Shown: positions 1 to 6,340 of the stretch, one piece after another
How the letters are laid out: each line of letters opens with the position of its first letter
Numbering within the stretch: position 1 is the stretch's first letter
Assembly (NCBI GenBank): GCA_938008415.1
Contig: CALLKI010000066.1
Location: 1 to 14,435 of the forward strand
Length of the DNA stretch: 14,435 nt
Origin: an uncultured Luteimonas sp.
GTDB taxonomy: Bacteria; Pseudomonadota; Gammaproteobacteria; Xanthomonadales; Xanthomonadaceae
Reading direction: 5' to 3'
Notes under the pieces: generated by a model
Databases searched by the model: none
The model's input: the letters and a program-made list of their open reading frames with translations, nothing else
What the model was told of the DNA's origin: nothing
Made by a program: the position numbers and the translations under genes

Positions 1-1440
1 CCGCGTCCGCTGTGGATGCTGTTCATGACCGAGTTCTGGGAGCGCTTCGCCTTCTACGGCATGCGCTGGGCGCTGGCGTTGTACATCGTGGCCCAGTTCT
101 ACGGCGGTGACGCCGCCGGCGAGGCGCCGGCCAGCAAGCTGTACGGCGCCTACCTGGCGCTGGTGTATGCGGCTGCGCTGTTCGGCGGCTACGTGGCCGA
201 CAGGGTCATCGGCTACCAGCGCTCGATCCTGCTCGGCGCGGTGATCATGGCAGCAGGCCTGTTCATGATCGTGGTGCCCAACGAGCAGGTGTTCAAGCTC
301 GGCCTGGCCACGGTGATCGCGGGCAACGGCCTGTTCAAGCCGAACATCTCGACCATGGTCGGCAAGCTCTACGCCCCGGGCGACGGGCGCCGCGACTCCG
401 GCTTCACCCTGTTCTACATGGGCATCAACGCCGGTGCCCTGGTCGCGCCGATCCTGACCGGCTGGCTGGCCGAGCACACGTTCGGCGGCTCGCCCGACAT
501 GCCCGCCTACAAGGTGGTGTTCATCGCCTCCGGCGTCGGCATGCTGATCAGCCTGGTCTGGTTCTGGTTCGGCCGCGCCCAGCTGCAGGGCATCGGCCGG
601 CCGGCCGAGGGCGGCGAGGGCATGCAGCGGGTGCTGTACACCGCGCTGGGCGCGCTGGTCTCGATCCCGGTGATCTACCTGCTGCTCGCGATCGATGCCA
701 GCCAGCTGCAGTGGCTGCTGACCGTGCTGTTCGTGGGGCTGTGCGTGCTGATCCTGCGCGAAGGCTTCAAGGACGGACCGGTGCGCCGCGACATGGCCAT
801 CGCCATGCTCATCATCTTCGCGTTCAACGTGCTGTTCTGGTGCTTCTTCGAGCAGGCAGGCAGCTCGTTCAATTTCCTGGCGCAGAACATCGTCAACCGC
901 GACTTCGGCGGCTGGATCTTCCCGGTGGGCTGGTTCCAGTCGGTCAACTCGCTGGCCATCATCACCCTGGCGCCGGTGATCGCCTGGATCTGGGTGAAGA
1001 TGGGCAGGGCCAACCCGTCGATCCCGCGCAAGTTCGGCCTGGGCATCATTTTCAACGGCCTGGCCTTCCTGCTGCTGATGTTCGCCCTGAACAGCCTGGT
1101 CGACCCGCAGACGCTGAAGATCCCGTTCTGGACCCTGTTCATGGTGTACGTGATCCAGTCGGTGGGCGAGCTGTGCCTGTCGCCGATCGGCCTGTCCATG
1201 GTGACCAAGCTGGCGCCGGTGCGCCTGGTCGGCTTCGGCATGGGCGGCTGGTTCCTGTCCACCGCGATCGGCAACAACCTGTCGGGCATCTTCGCCAGCC
1301 ACGTCAGCGGCGAGTCGGGCATGACCGTGGAGTCGGCGCTGGCCGGCTACACCTTCGGCTTCTGGGTGCTGGTCGGTTCGGGCCTGTTCCTGTTCCTGGT
1401 CGCGCCGCTGATCCAGAAGCTGATGCACGGCGTGAAGTGA
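1..1440 (+). CDS. POT/PTR2-family proton-dependent oligopeptide symporter, 5'-truncated by window edge
   Basis: Inner-membrane symporter of the POT (PTR2) branch of the major facilitator superfamily, which takes up di- and tripeptides with protons. The frame is open from base 1 and reads PRPLWMLFMTEFWERF, so the ATG at 16 is internal. I estimate that about 20 N-terminal residues lie outside the window. Visible family marks are the TM1 ExxERF motif (EFWERFAFYG), the TM4 stretch GNGLFKPNIS with the conserved lysine, the PTR2 signature FYMGINAGAL, and a late-TM SVGELCLSPIG segment whose glutamate matches the conserved TM10 acid. About 479 residues are present, consistent with a full POT protein of about 500. 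Many hydrophobic segments fit 12 to 14 helices. A hairpin terminator follows, so it probably ends its transcript there. The substrate is assigned by family; DtpT and YdgR types cannot be separated by eye. Confidence 0.93.
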   Translation, partial: PRPLWMLFMTEFWERFAFYGMRWALALYIVAQFYGGDAAGEAPASKLYGAYLALVYAAALFGGYVADRVIGYQRSILLGAVIMAAGLFMIVVPNEQVFKLGLATVIAGNGLFKPNISTMVGKLYAPGDGRRDSGFTLFYMGINAGALVAPILTGWLAEHTFGGSPDMPAYKVVFIASGVGMLISLVWFWFGRAQLQGIGRPAEGGEGMQRVLYTALGALVSIPVIYLLLAIDASQLQWLLTVLFVGLCVLILREGFKDGPVRRDMAIAMLIIFAFNVLFWCFFEQAGSSFNFLAQNIVNRDFGGWIFPVGWFQSVNSLAIITLAPVIAWIWVKMGRANPSIPRKFGLGIIFNGLAFLLLMFALNSLVDPQTLKIPFWTLFMVYVIQSVGELCLSPIGLSMVTKLAPVRLVGFGMGGWFLSTAIGNNLSGIFASHVSGESGMTVESALAGYTFGFWVLVGSGLFLFLVAPLIQKLMHGVK

Positions 1441-1464
1441 CCGTGCGCGCAGCGCGTGCAATCC

Positions 1465-1494
1465 CGGAAACGGCGGCCACGGCCGCCGTTTCCG
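1465..1494 (+). terminator. Hairpin terminator after the POT transporter
   Basis: A perfect 14-bp inverted repeat has arms at 1465-1478 and 1481-1494. The arms (CGGAAACGGCGGCC and its complement) are separated by only two bases, so the real loop opens into the top of the stem. The outer part carries AAA opposite TTT, giving a short T-run on the descending arm. It lies 25 bases after the stop of the peptide symporter and before the next start. It is probably an intrinsic terminator that makes the downstream transporter a separate or partly insulated transcript. Confidence 0.75.
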
Positions 1495-1522
1495 TTCCGG
1501 TCCCGGTGGAGGTTCCCGCACG

Positions 1523-2815
1523 ATGACGGTCCCGGCCGCCCCGCCGCCGACGCCGGCGCAGCGCTGGTGGGCGCTGCTGCTGGTTAGCCTGGCCCTGTTC
1601 GGCAACTACTACGCCTACGACGCGCTCAACCCGGTCGTGGACCTGCTGCGCGAGCAGCGCGGCTTCAGCTATGGCCAGATCGGCGCGCTGTCGACCGCAT
1701 ACAACGTCGCCGCGCTGCTGGTGCTGCTGGCCGGGGGCTACGCGATCGACCGCTGGGGCACGAAGCGCGCGATCCCCGCGTTCGCGGCGGTGTGCGTGGC
1801 CGCTGCGGCGCTGACCGCGTGGGGTCCCGACCATGCCGTGATGCTCGCCGGGCGGTTCCTGCTCGGCGTCGGCTCCGAGCCATTGATCGTCGCCGCGACC
1901 ACGGTGCTGGCGAAGTGGTTTTCCGGCCGGGAACTGGGCTTCGCGTTCGGCCTGAACCTGTCGCTGGCGCGGCTGGGTTCGGCCGCGGCCGACTGGTCGC
2001 CCTCGTTCGCCGGGCCGCTGTTCGTGGACTGGCAGGGGCCGTTGTGGCTGGCGACCGGCGTGGCCGCGGCGGCCCTGGTCGCGGCGCTGCTGTACTGGCG
2101 GCTGGAATGCCGGGCGGGGGATGGCTTCGCCGCCGCGCCGGGCGCGGAGGGGGCGCTGCGACTGCGCGACCTGTATGCCTTCGACGCGCGGTACTGGCAC
2201 GCGGTGGCGCTGTGCGTGGCGTTCTATGCCACGATCTTCCCGTTCCGTTCGTTCGCGATCGACTACTTCCAGCAGGCACATGGCCTGGCGCGCGGGACCG
2301 CCGGCATGCTCAGCAGCCTGCTGCCGGTGTCGGCGATCGTGCTGACCCCGTTGTTCGGGCTGTGGGCCGACCGCGTGGGCCATCGCGGGCGGTTCATGGC
2401 CGTGGGGGCGCTGGCGATGCTGCCGCTGTTCTTGGCGGTGACCTGGCTGCCGCCCGGCCCGGCGCTGCCGCTGCCGGGTCCCGGCGGGGCGATCCCGCTG
2501 ACCCTGCTGCTGGTCGTGGTGGTGCTGGGGGCGGTGTTCTCGCTGGTGCCGGCGGTGCTCTGGCCGGCGGTGGCGGACCTGGTGGACGCGCGGCGGCTGG
2601 GATCGGCCTACGCGATGATGACCTTCTGCCAGCAGGTCGGCTGGGCGGTGGTGCCGCCCGTGGTCGGCCTGCTCAACGACCGCGCCGGCGCCGGGCCGGA
2701 GAACCCGGCCGGCTACGCGCACGGGATGTGGCTGTACACCGCGCTGGCCGCGCTCGGGGCGTATTTCGCGCTGCGGTTGTGGCGCGCGGAGGCACGCGCC
2801 GCGCGCGTCAGCTGA
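1523..2815 (+). CDS. Major facilitator superfamily transporter, MFSD1-like
   Basis: A 430-residue, 12-helix inner-membrane carrier. The ATG is preceded by GGTGGAGG at 1505-1512. MFS motif A is seen after TM2 (GGYAIDRWGTK, residues 71-81) and again in the second half (LFGLWADRVGHRGRF). NYYAYD in TM1 (28-33), GRFLLGVGSEPL (110-121) and the stretch WFSGRELGFAFGLNLSLARL (132-151) recall eukaryotic MFSD1, a lysosomal dipeptide uniporter. The usual MFSD1 forms, from memory, are NYFCYD, GRFxFGIGGESL and WFKGKELNxxFGLxLSxxRxGS. The neighbouring gene is a peptide symporter, which fits a peptide-related substrate, but a terminator lies between them. The last 8 bases overlap the 3' end of the convergent MarR gene. 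The MFS assignment is firm; the MFSD1 relation is my reading of motifs; the substrate is not shown. Confidence 0.9.
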   Translation: MTVPAAPPPTPAQRWWALLLVSLALFGNYYAYDALNPVVDLLREQRGFSYGQIGALSTAYNVAALLVLLAGGYAIDRWGTKRAIPAFAAVCVAAAALTAWGPDHAVMLAGRFLLGVGSEPLIVAATTVLAKWFSGRELGFAFGLNLSLARLGSAAADWSPSFAGPLFVDWQGPLWLATGVAAAALVAALLYWRLECRAGDGFAAAPGAEGALRLRDLYAFDARYWHAVALCVAFYATIFPFRSFAIDYFQQAHGLARGTAGMLSSLLPVSAIVLTPLFGLWADRVGHRGRFMAVGALAMLPLFLAVTWLPPGPALPLPGPGGAIPLTLLLVVVVLGAVFSLVPAVLWPAVADLVDARRLGSAYAMMTFCQQVGWAVVPPVVGLLNDRAGAGPENPAGYAHGMWLYTALAALGAYFALRLWRAEARAARVS

Positions 2816-3299
2816 TGTGGCGCAGCAGCGCGTCCATGCCCGGTCCGCTGAGTTTGTCGATCAGCTTCCACAGCGTGGCGCGTTCCTCCTCGCTCAGCGG
2901 CGAGAGCAGGGCGCGCTCGCAGGCCAGGGTCATCGGCGCGACCTCCCGGTAGACCGAATAGCCGGTTTCGGTCAGCTCCAGCACCGAGCGGCGGCGGTCG
3001 TCGTCGTGGATCTCCCGCTTGACCAGGCCGCGCTCCAGCAGACGGGCGACCGCGCGGCTGACGGCAACCTTGTCCATGGCCGTGCGCTCGGACACCTGGT
3101 TGGCCGACAGCCCCGGCCGCAGCCCCAGTACCGCCATCACCCGCCATTCGGTGATGGCCAGGCCGTAGCGGCGGTAGTACTCGCTGGAGATGGCCTGGCT
3201 GACGCGGTTGGACAGCACGCTCAGCCGGTAGGGCAGGAAGCTTTCGAGTTCGAGCCGCGGGGGGCGGGACTGCGGGCCCTGGTCGGGTTCACTGCTCAT
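2808..3299 (-). CDS. MarR-family transcriptional regulator (probable repressor of hppD)
   Basis: A 163-residue dimeric winged-helix regulator. The domain order is typical: an N-terminal dimerisation helix (about 24-45); the HTH with LSANQVSERTAM then DKVAVSRAVARLLERGLV as recognition helix (about 64-93); the wing HDDDRRRSVLELTETG (98-113), with the DxRR signature of MarR proteins; and C-terminal dimerisation helices (about 118-163). The chosen ATG (bases 3297-3299) has AAGGA about 10 bases upstream. A longer reading into hppD is a shadow. It is divergent from hppD with a palindrome between them, so it probably controls hppD and perhaps itself. Xanthomonas HpaR is a MarR protein of similar type, but orthology is not proven here. 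A ligand such as an aromatic tyrosine metabolite is inferred from context. The 3' end overlaps the convergent MFS gene by 8 bases. Confidence 0.92.
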   Translation of the reverse strand: MSSEPDQGPQSRPPRLELESFLPYRLSVLSNRVSQAISSEYYRRYGLAITEWRVMAVLGLRPGLSANQVSERTAMDKVAVSRAVARLLERGLVKREIHDDDRRRSVLELTETGYSVYREVAPMTLACERALLSPLSEEERATLWKLIDKLSGPGMDALLRHIS

Positions 3300-3312
3300 G
3301 CTGCACTGGTCC

Positions 3313-3341
3313 TTGCAAGTGGTTTCAGTTGAAACTATAAA
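3313..3341 (+). promoter_or_regulatory. Promoter of hppD
   Basis: A -35 box TTGCAA (3313-3318) and a -10 box TATAAA (3336-3341) are separated by exactly 17 bases. This is the best sigma-70-like promoter in the window and sits in an unusually AT-rich patch. Transcription would start near 3348, about 40 bases before the hppD start codon. The operator-like palindrome lies entirely in the spacer. Confidence 0.7.
3322..3335. promoter_or_regulatory. Candidate MarR operator (inverted repeat)
   Basis: GTTTCA-GT-TGAAAC is a perfect 6-bp inverted repeat with a 2-base centre. Its size and symmetry suit a MarR dimer. It lies between the divergent MarR and hppD genes and fills the -35/-10 spacer of the hppD promoter. 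A bound dimer would block RNA polymerase. The repeat is seen directly; which protein binds it is inferred. Confidence 0.65.
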
Positions 3342-3389
3342 GGGCCCATGTCCGGCGCCCTGCGCGCCACGGCCCCTGGAGGATTCCCC

Positions 3390-4475
3390 ATGAGCGCACA
3401 GCCCAATCTTGGCATGCAGGTCACCACCTTCGAGAACCCGATGGGCATCAACGGGTTCGAGTTCGTCGAGTTCGCCGCGCCGCCGGGCCAGGGCGAGGCG
3501 ATGGCCGACTACCTGCGCCGCCTCGGCTTCACCGCCATCGCGAAGCACCGTTCCCGCGCCATCACCCTGTTCCGCCAGGGCGGCATCAACTTCCTGCTCA
3601 ACGAGGAGCCGGACTCCTTCGCCGCCGATTTCGCCGCGAAGCACGGCAGGTCCGCCTGCGGCTTCGCCATCCGCTTCAGGAAGAAGCCGGCCGAGGTGCT
3701 GGAGCAAGTGCTGGCCAACGGCGGCGAGAAGATGGAGCACAAGGCCGACACCCGTGCCGTCGGCTTCCCGGTGATCAAGGGCATCGGCGACTGCATGCTC
3801 TATCTGATCGACGACTCGGCCGGGAACGTCTATGCCGATTACGAGCCGATCCCGGGCGTGGACCAGCACCCGCGGGGTTTCGGCCTGACCTTCATCGACC
3901 ACCTGACCCACAACCTGTACCTGGGCAACATGCAGAAGTGGTCGGACTACTACGAGAAGCTGTTCAACTTCCGCGAGATCCGCTACTTCGACATCAAGGG
4001 CGCCAAGACCGGCCTGCTGTCCAAGGCGATGACCGCGCCGGACGGCATGGTGCGCATCCCGCTGAACGAGTCCAGCGACGAGAAGAGCCAGATCAACGAG
4101 TTCCTGCGCGAGTACAACGGCGAGGGCATCCAGCACATCGCGCTGTTCACCGACGACATCTACGAGACCGTCGAGAGGATGCGCGAGCAGGGCATCGAGT
4201 TCCTGGACACGCCGGACACCTACTACGAGGTGGTGGACCAGCGCATCCCGGACCACGGCGAGGACCTGCCGCGGCTGCAGAAGAACCGGATCCTGATCGA
4301 CGCCGATCCGGAGACGAAGAAGCGCAAGCTGCTGCAGATCTTCACCCAGAACGCGTTCGGCCCGATCTTCTTCGAGATCATCCAGCGCAAGGGCAACGAG
4401 GGCTTTGGCGAGGGCAACTTCCAGGCCCTGTTCGAGAGCATCGAGCGCGACCAGATGCGCCGCGGGGTGCTGTAA
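3390..4475 (+). CDS. hppD: 4-hydroxyphenylpyruvate dioxygenase
   Basis: A cytoplasmic non-haem Fe(II) enzyme that converts 4-hydroxyphenylpyruvate and O2 to homogentisate and CO2, the second step of tyrosine breakdown. It has 361 residues, close to the 355-360 typical of bacterial HPPD, with two vicinal-oxygen-chelate halves. The three iron ligands are visible in the C-terminal half: His171 (FIDHLTHN), His249 (GIQHIALFT) and Glu329 (GPIFFEIIQRKG). The product-side motifs LNESSDEKSQINEFL and QKNRILIDAD are also present. The ATG at 3390 was chosen over the in-frame ATG at 3348 because GGAGGA (3378-3383) sits 6 bases before it. It is divergent from a MarR gene with an operator-like palindrome in its promoter. 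It is followed by a hairpin and not by homogentisate dioxygenase, so the next enzyme must be encoded elsewhere or be absent. Confidence 0.97.
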   Translation: MSAQPNLGMQVTTFENPMGINGFEFVEFAAPPGQGEAMADYLRRLGFTAIAKHRSRAITLFRQGGINFLLNEEPDSFAADFAAKHGRSACGFAIRFRKKPAEVLEQVLANGGEKMEHKADTRAVGFPVIKGIGDCMLYLIDDSAGNVYADYEPIPGVDQHPRGFGLTFIDHLTHNLYLGNMQKWSDYYEKLFNFREIRYFDIKGAKTGLLSKAMTAPDGMVRIPLNESSDEKSQINEFLREYNGEGIQHIALFTDDIYETVERMREQGIEFLDTPDTYYEVVDQRIPDHGEDLPRLQKNRILIDADPETKKRKLLQIFTQNAFGPIFFEIIQRKGNEGFGEGNFQALFESIERDQMRRGVL

Positions 4476-4509
4476 GCACCGTCGTCGCGGCCTTCCCGCG
4501 ATCCGCCCG

Positions 4510-4541
4510 GCGGGCCGGCAGGGGGTTCCCTGCCGGCCCGC
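4510..4541 (+). terminator. Hairpin terminator after hppD
   Basis: A 14-bp perfect stem has arms at 4510-4523 and 4528-4541 with loop GGTT, starting 35 bases after the hppD stop. It is very GC-rich and lacks a long T-run (CGTCGTCTGG follows). It is likely a terminator or a 3'-end stabiliser of the hppD message. Confidence 0.65.
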
Positions 4542-4560
4542 GTCGTCTGGGTCGTCCCGG

Positions 4561-4603
4561 CCCGGCAATGCCGTGTGCCGTCGTGCCCACGGGGGCTGCC
4601 GGG
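4561..4603. repeat. Imperfect nested inverted repeat in the hppD-lipoprotein intergenic region
   Basis: The outer arms CCCGGCA (4561-4567) and TGCCGGG (4597-4603) enclose inner arms CCGTG (4571-4575) and CACGG (4588-4592), with small internal loops. It could fold as a second structure after the hppD terminator or in the leader of the lipoprotein gene. In sequence this GC-rich it may be chance. The rest of the 191-base intergenic region shows no clear promoter. Confidence 0.3.
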
Positions 4604-4666
4604 TGCACGCGCCGTTGATGCCCGGGATGCGAGGCTCGCGCGGTGACCGTACCGGAGAGCAGGGCG

Positions 4667-5281
4667 ATGACACGCGGACGTTTCCTGGCGGCGCTGGCCG
4701 CCGCATGGCTGCTGGCCGGCTGCGCCCGGGAGCGCGGGCCTGCCGAAGAAGCCGCGACGGTCCAGGATGGACCCGCGGCGGAGGTCACGCAGGAGGTGGG
4801 CGGGCCGGGCCTTGCCCCGCCCGCGGGGGATGCCATCACCTTCGCGGGTTACGGGCAGGTGCGTTTCGGCGCCCCGGTGGACGAGCTGCGCCAGGCACTG
4901 GCCGGCGGTTTCGACGACGCCCGCCCGGAGGAGCCGGGCGGATGCCATTACCTGCTCCAGCGGCCGGTGGCGGAAGCGGGCTACCGCGTGGCCTTCATGA
5001 TCGAGGGCGGGCGCTTCGTGCGCGTGGACGTGGGTGATCCAGGCGTGGCCGCGCCCGGTGGCGGCCGGGTCGGGATGGACATTGCGGACATCCGCCGCCT
5101 GTACGGCGCCCGCGCCGAAGCCTTCCCGCACAAGTACGACCCGCAGGGCCTGGTGCTGCGGGTCGTGGATCCGGACGGCGGGGAAGGCGTGCTCGTGTTC
5201 GAGGCCGGTGCTGACGAACGCGTGATGGCGTGGCGCGCGGGCGTGCCGCCGCAGGTGGATTACGTCGAGGGCTGCGGCTGA
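4667..5281 (+). CDS. Putative outer-membrane lipoprotein of unknown function
   Basis: A 204-residue protein with a type II (lipoprotein) signal: MTRGRF, a hydrophobic stretch, then the lipobox LAGC with acylated Cys19. The residue after it is Ala, so outer-membrane sorting is expected. The ATG at 4667 is preferred to a GTG at 4643 because it has GGAGAG about 8 bases upstream and gives a proper signal peptide. A low-complexity Ala/Glu/Pro/Gly linker (about 20-60) precedes a globular part. Two segments there look alike, FAGYGQVRFGAPVDELRQAL and GGRVGMDIADIRRLYGA, each with a turn followed by an amphipathic helix. This may reflect two copies of a small periplasmic fold, as in SmpA/BamE-like proteins, but I cannot show homology. 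Cys93 (GGCHYL) and Cys203 (EGCG) could form a disulfide. I do not recognise the family. It lies 79 bases before a cation exchanger gene. Confidence 0.82.
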   Translation: MTRGRFLAALAAAWLLAGCARERGPAEEAATVQDGPAAEVTQEVGGPGLAPPAGDAITFAGYGQVRFGAPVDELRQALAGGFDDARPEEPGGCHYLLQRPVAEAGYRVAFMIEGGRFVRVDVGDPGVAAPGGGRVGMDIADIRRLYGARAEAFPHKYDPQGLVLRVVDPDGGEGVLVFEAGADERVMAWRAGVPPQVDYVEGCG

Positions 5282-5324
5282 CCCCGGCCGCGCGGCCCGT
5301 GGCATGCGCGCTCCCGGCCGGGCA

Positions 5325-5330
5325 TAGAAT
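5325..5330 (+). promoter_or_regulatory. Possible -10 box of the CaCA exchanger gene
   Basis: TAGAAT stands out in GC-rich sequence 31 bases before the start codon. No convincing -35 is seen at the right distance. It is a weak candidate that would allow transcription independent of the lipoprotein gene. Confidence 0.35.
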
Positions 5331-5360
5331 CGGCCCCGGACCACATGGAGGGAGGGGACG

Positions 5361-6317
5361 ATGATCGCAGGCATCGGCTGGTTCGTCGCGGGACTGGTGC
5401 TGCTCGCGCTGGGTGGCGATTCGGCGGTGAAGGGGAGCGCGGGGCTGGCGCGACGGCTGGGCCTGTCCGCGTTCGCGACCGGTTTCCTGCTGCTGGCGGT
5501 GTCCACCTCGCTGCCCGAGCTGGCGGTCAATGCCCGCGCCGTGTGGGTGGACGACGCGCCGCTGGCCCTGGGCAATGCCGTGGGCAGCAACATCGTCAAC
5601 TTCGGCCTGACCCTGGGCCTCGCCGCGCTGTGCGCCCCTGTGCTGGTGCGCTGGCGCGTGCTGGCGCCGCTGCTGCCGTACCTGGTCGCCGCGACCGTGC
5701 TGCTGGCGGTGCTCGGGCTGGACGGCGGCCTGTCCAGGCTCGACGGCACCGTGCTGTTGCTGGCGTTCGTGCTGGTGCTCGCCCTCACCTTCCGGCGCAC
5801 CCGCAGGCAGGAGCAGGCGGAACTGGGGGAGGAGTTCGAGGCCGTCACCCGCACCAGCACGGACCTGGCACTGAACCTGCTGCGGCTCGTGATCGGCGTG
5901 GCGCTGCTGTACTTCGGCGCGCGCTTCGTGGTGCAGGGAGCGCCCGCCATCGGCGAGGCGCTCGGCATGGAGTCGCTGCTGACCGGCCTGCTGGTCGTCG
6001 CCATCGGCACCGCGCTGCCGGAAGTCGCCGCGGCGATCATGGCGGCGCGGCGTGGGCAGGGTGACGTGGTGGTCGGCCACGTGCTCGGCTCCAGCCTGTT
6101 CAACCTGCTGGTCGTGGTCGGCGGCATGGCCGTGGCCGGGGGCATCGCCCTGCCGGCGTCGTTCGTGCGCTTCGAACTGCCGGCGACGCTGGCGTTCGCG
6201 CTGCTGCTGTGGCCGATGCTGCGTGGCGACCTGCGCGTCAGCCGTGGCGAGGGTGCGGTGCTGGTCGTGGCGTTCCTGGGCTGGGTCGTGTTCGAGCTGC
6301 TGCTGGTCCACGGCTGA
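5361..6317 (+). CDS. Calcium/sodium antiporter (CaCA family, YrbG-like)
   Basis: A 318-residue inner-membrane cation/Ca2+ exchanger with about ten helices in two inverted halves, matching the usual prokaryotic length. Alpha-repeat 1 reads STSLPELAVNA followed by GNAVGSNIVNFGLTLG. Alpha-repeat 2 reads GTALPEVAAAI followed by GHVLGSSLFNLLVVVG. The two ion-binding glutamates are Glu53 and Glu221, corresponding by motif to the paired acids of NCX_Mj. The second repeat has GSS where GSN is common. A cytoplasmic loop between the halves contains RRTRRQEQAELGEEFEA. The ATG at 5361 follows the strong purine run GGAGGGAGGGG (5347-5357). It probably exports Ca2+ in exchange for Na+ or H+; the exact ions are not shown. 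It converges on the Mrp antiporter operon, and both ends share a hairpin. Confidence 0.93.
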   Translation: MIAGIGWFVAGLVLLALGGDSAVKGSAGLARRLGLSAFATGFLLLAVSTSLPELAVNARAVWVDDAPLALGNAVGSNIVNFGLTLGLAALCAPVLVRWRVLAPLLPYLVAATVLLAVLGLDGGLSRLDGTVLLLAFVLVLALTFRRTRRQEQAELGEEFEAVTRTSTDLALNLLRLVIGVALLYFGARFVVQGAPAIGEALGMESLLTGLLVVAIGTALPEVAAAIMAARRGQGDVVVGHVLGSSLFNLLVVVGGMAVAGGIALPASFVRFELPATLAFALLLWPMLRGDLRVSRGEGAVLVVAFLGWVVFELLLVHG

Positions 6318-6340
6318 GAGGCACGGGGCCTTCAGCCGTG
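6309..6340. terminator. Bidirectional terminator shared by the CaCA gene and mrpG
   Basis: Outer arms CACGGCTGA (6309-6317) and TCAGCCGTG (6332-6340) are perfect complements. After a bulged G the stem continues with AGGC (6319-6322) against GCCT (6328-6331), with loop ACGGG. The arms contain the stop codons of both convergent genes, each gene ending His-Gly-stop. The position, symmetry and lack of any other spacer point to a two-way transcription terminator. Confidence 0.75.

Noticed and set aside
1304..2722. Long antisense open frame (472 codons) across the two transporter genes
   Set aside because: Its product is rich in Arg, Gln, Pro and Gly with no recognisable domain. It is the antisense shadow of GC-rich transporter codons, which rarely give stops on the opposite strand.
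3348..3389. Earlier in-frame ATG for hppD at 3348
   Set aside because: It falls at the predicted transcription start and lacks a ribosome-binding site. The ATG at 3390 has GGAGGA at ideal spacing and gives the usual HPPD N-terminus.
4643..4666. GTG start for the lipoprotein at 4643
   Set aside because: It would put eight residues ahead of a standard lipoprotein signal peptide. The ATG at 4667 has its own Shine-Dalgarno-like GGAGAG.
2808..4706. Long minus-strand reading that appears to fuse a 480-residue segment to the MarR protein
   Set aside because: The upstream part is antisense of hppD. The MarR domain has its own ATG with a ribosome-binding site, and the family length is about 150-165.
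4223..6145. Antisense open frame of 640 codons across hppD, the lipoprotein and the CaCA gene
   Set aside because: It overlaps three well-supported genes, has low-complexity Ser/Thr/Arg/Pro composition and no start context.
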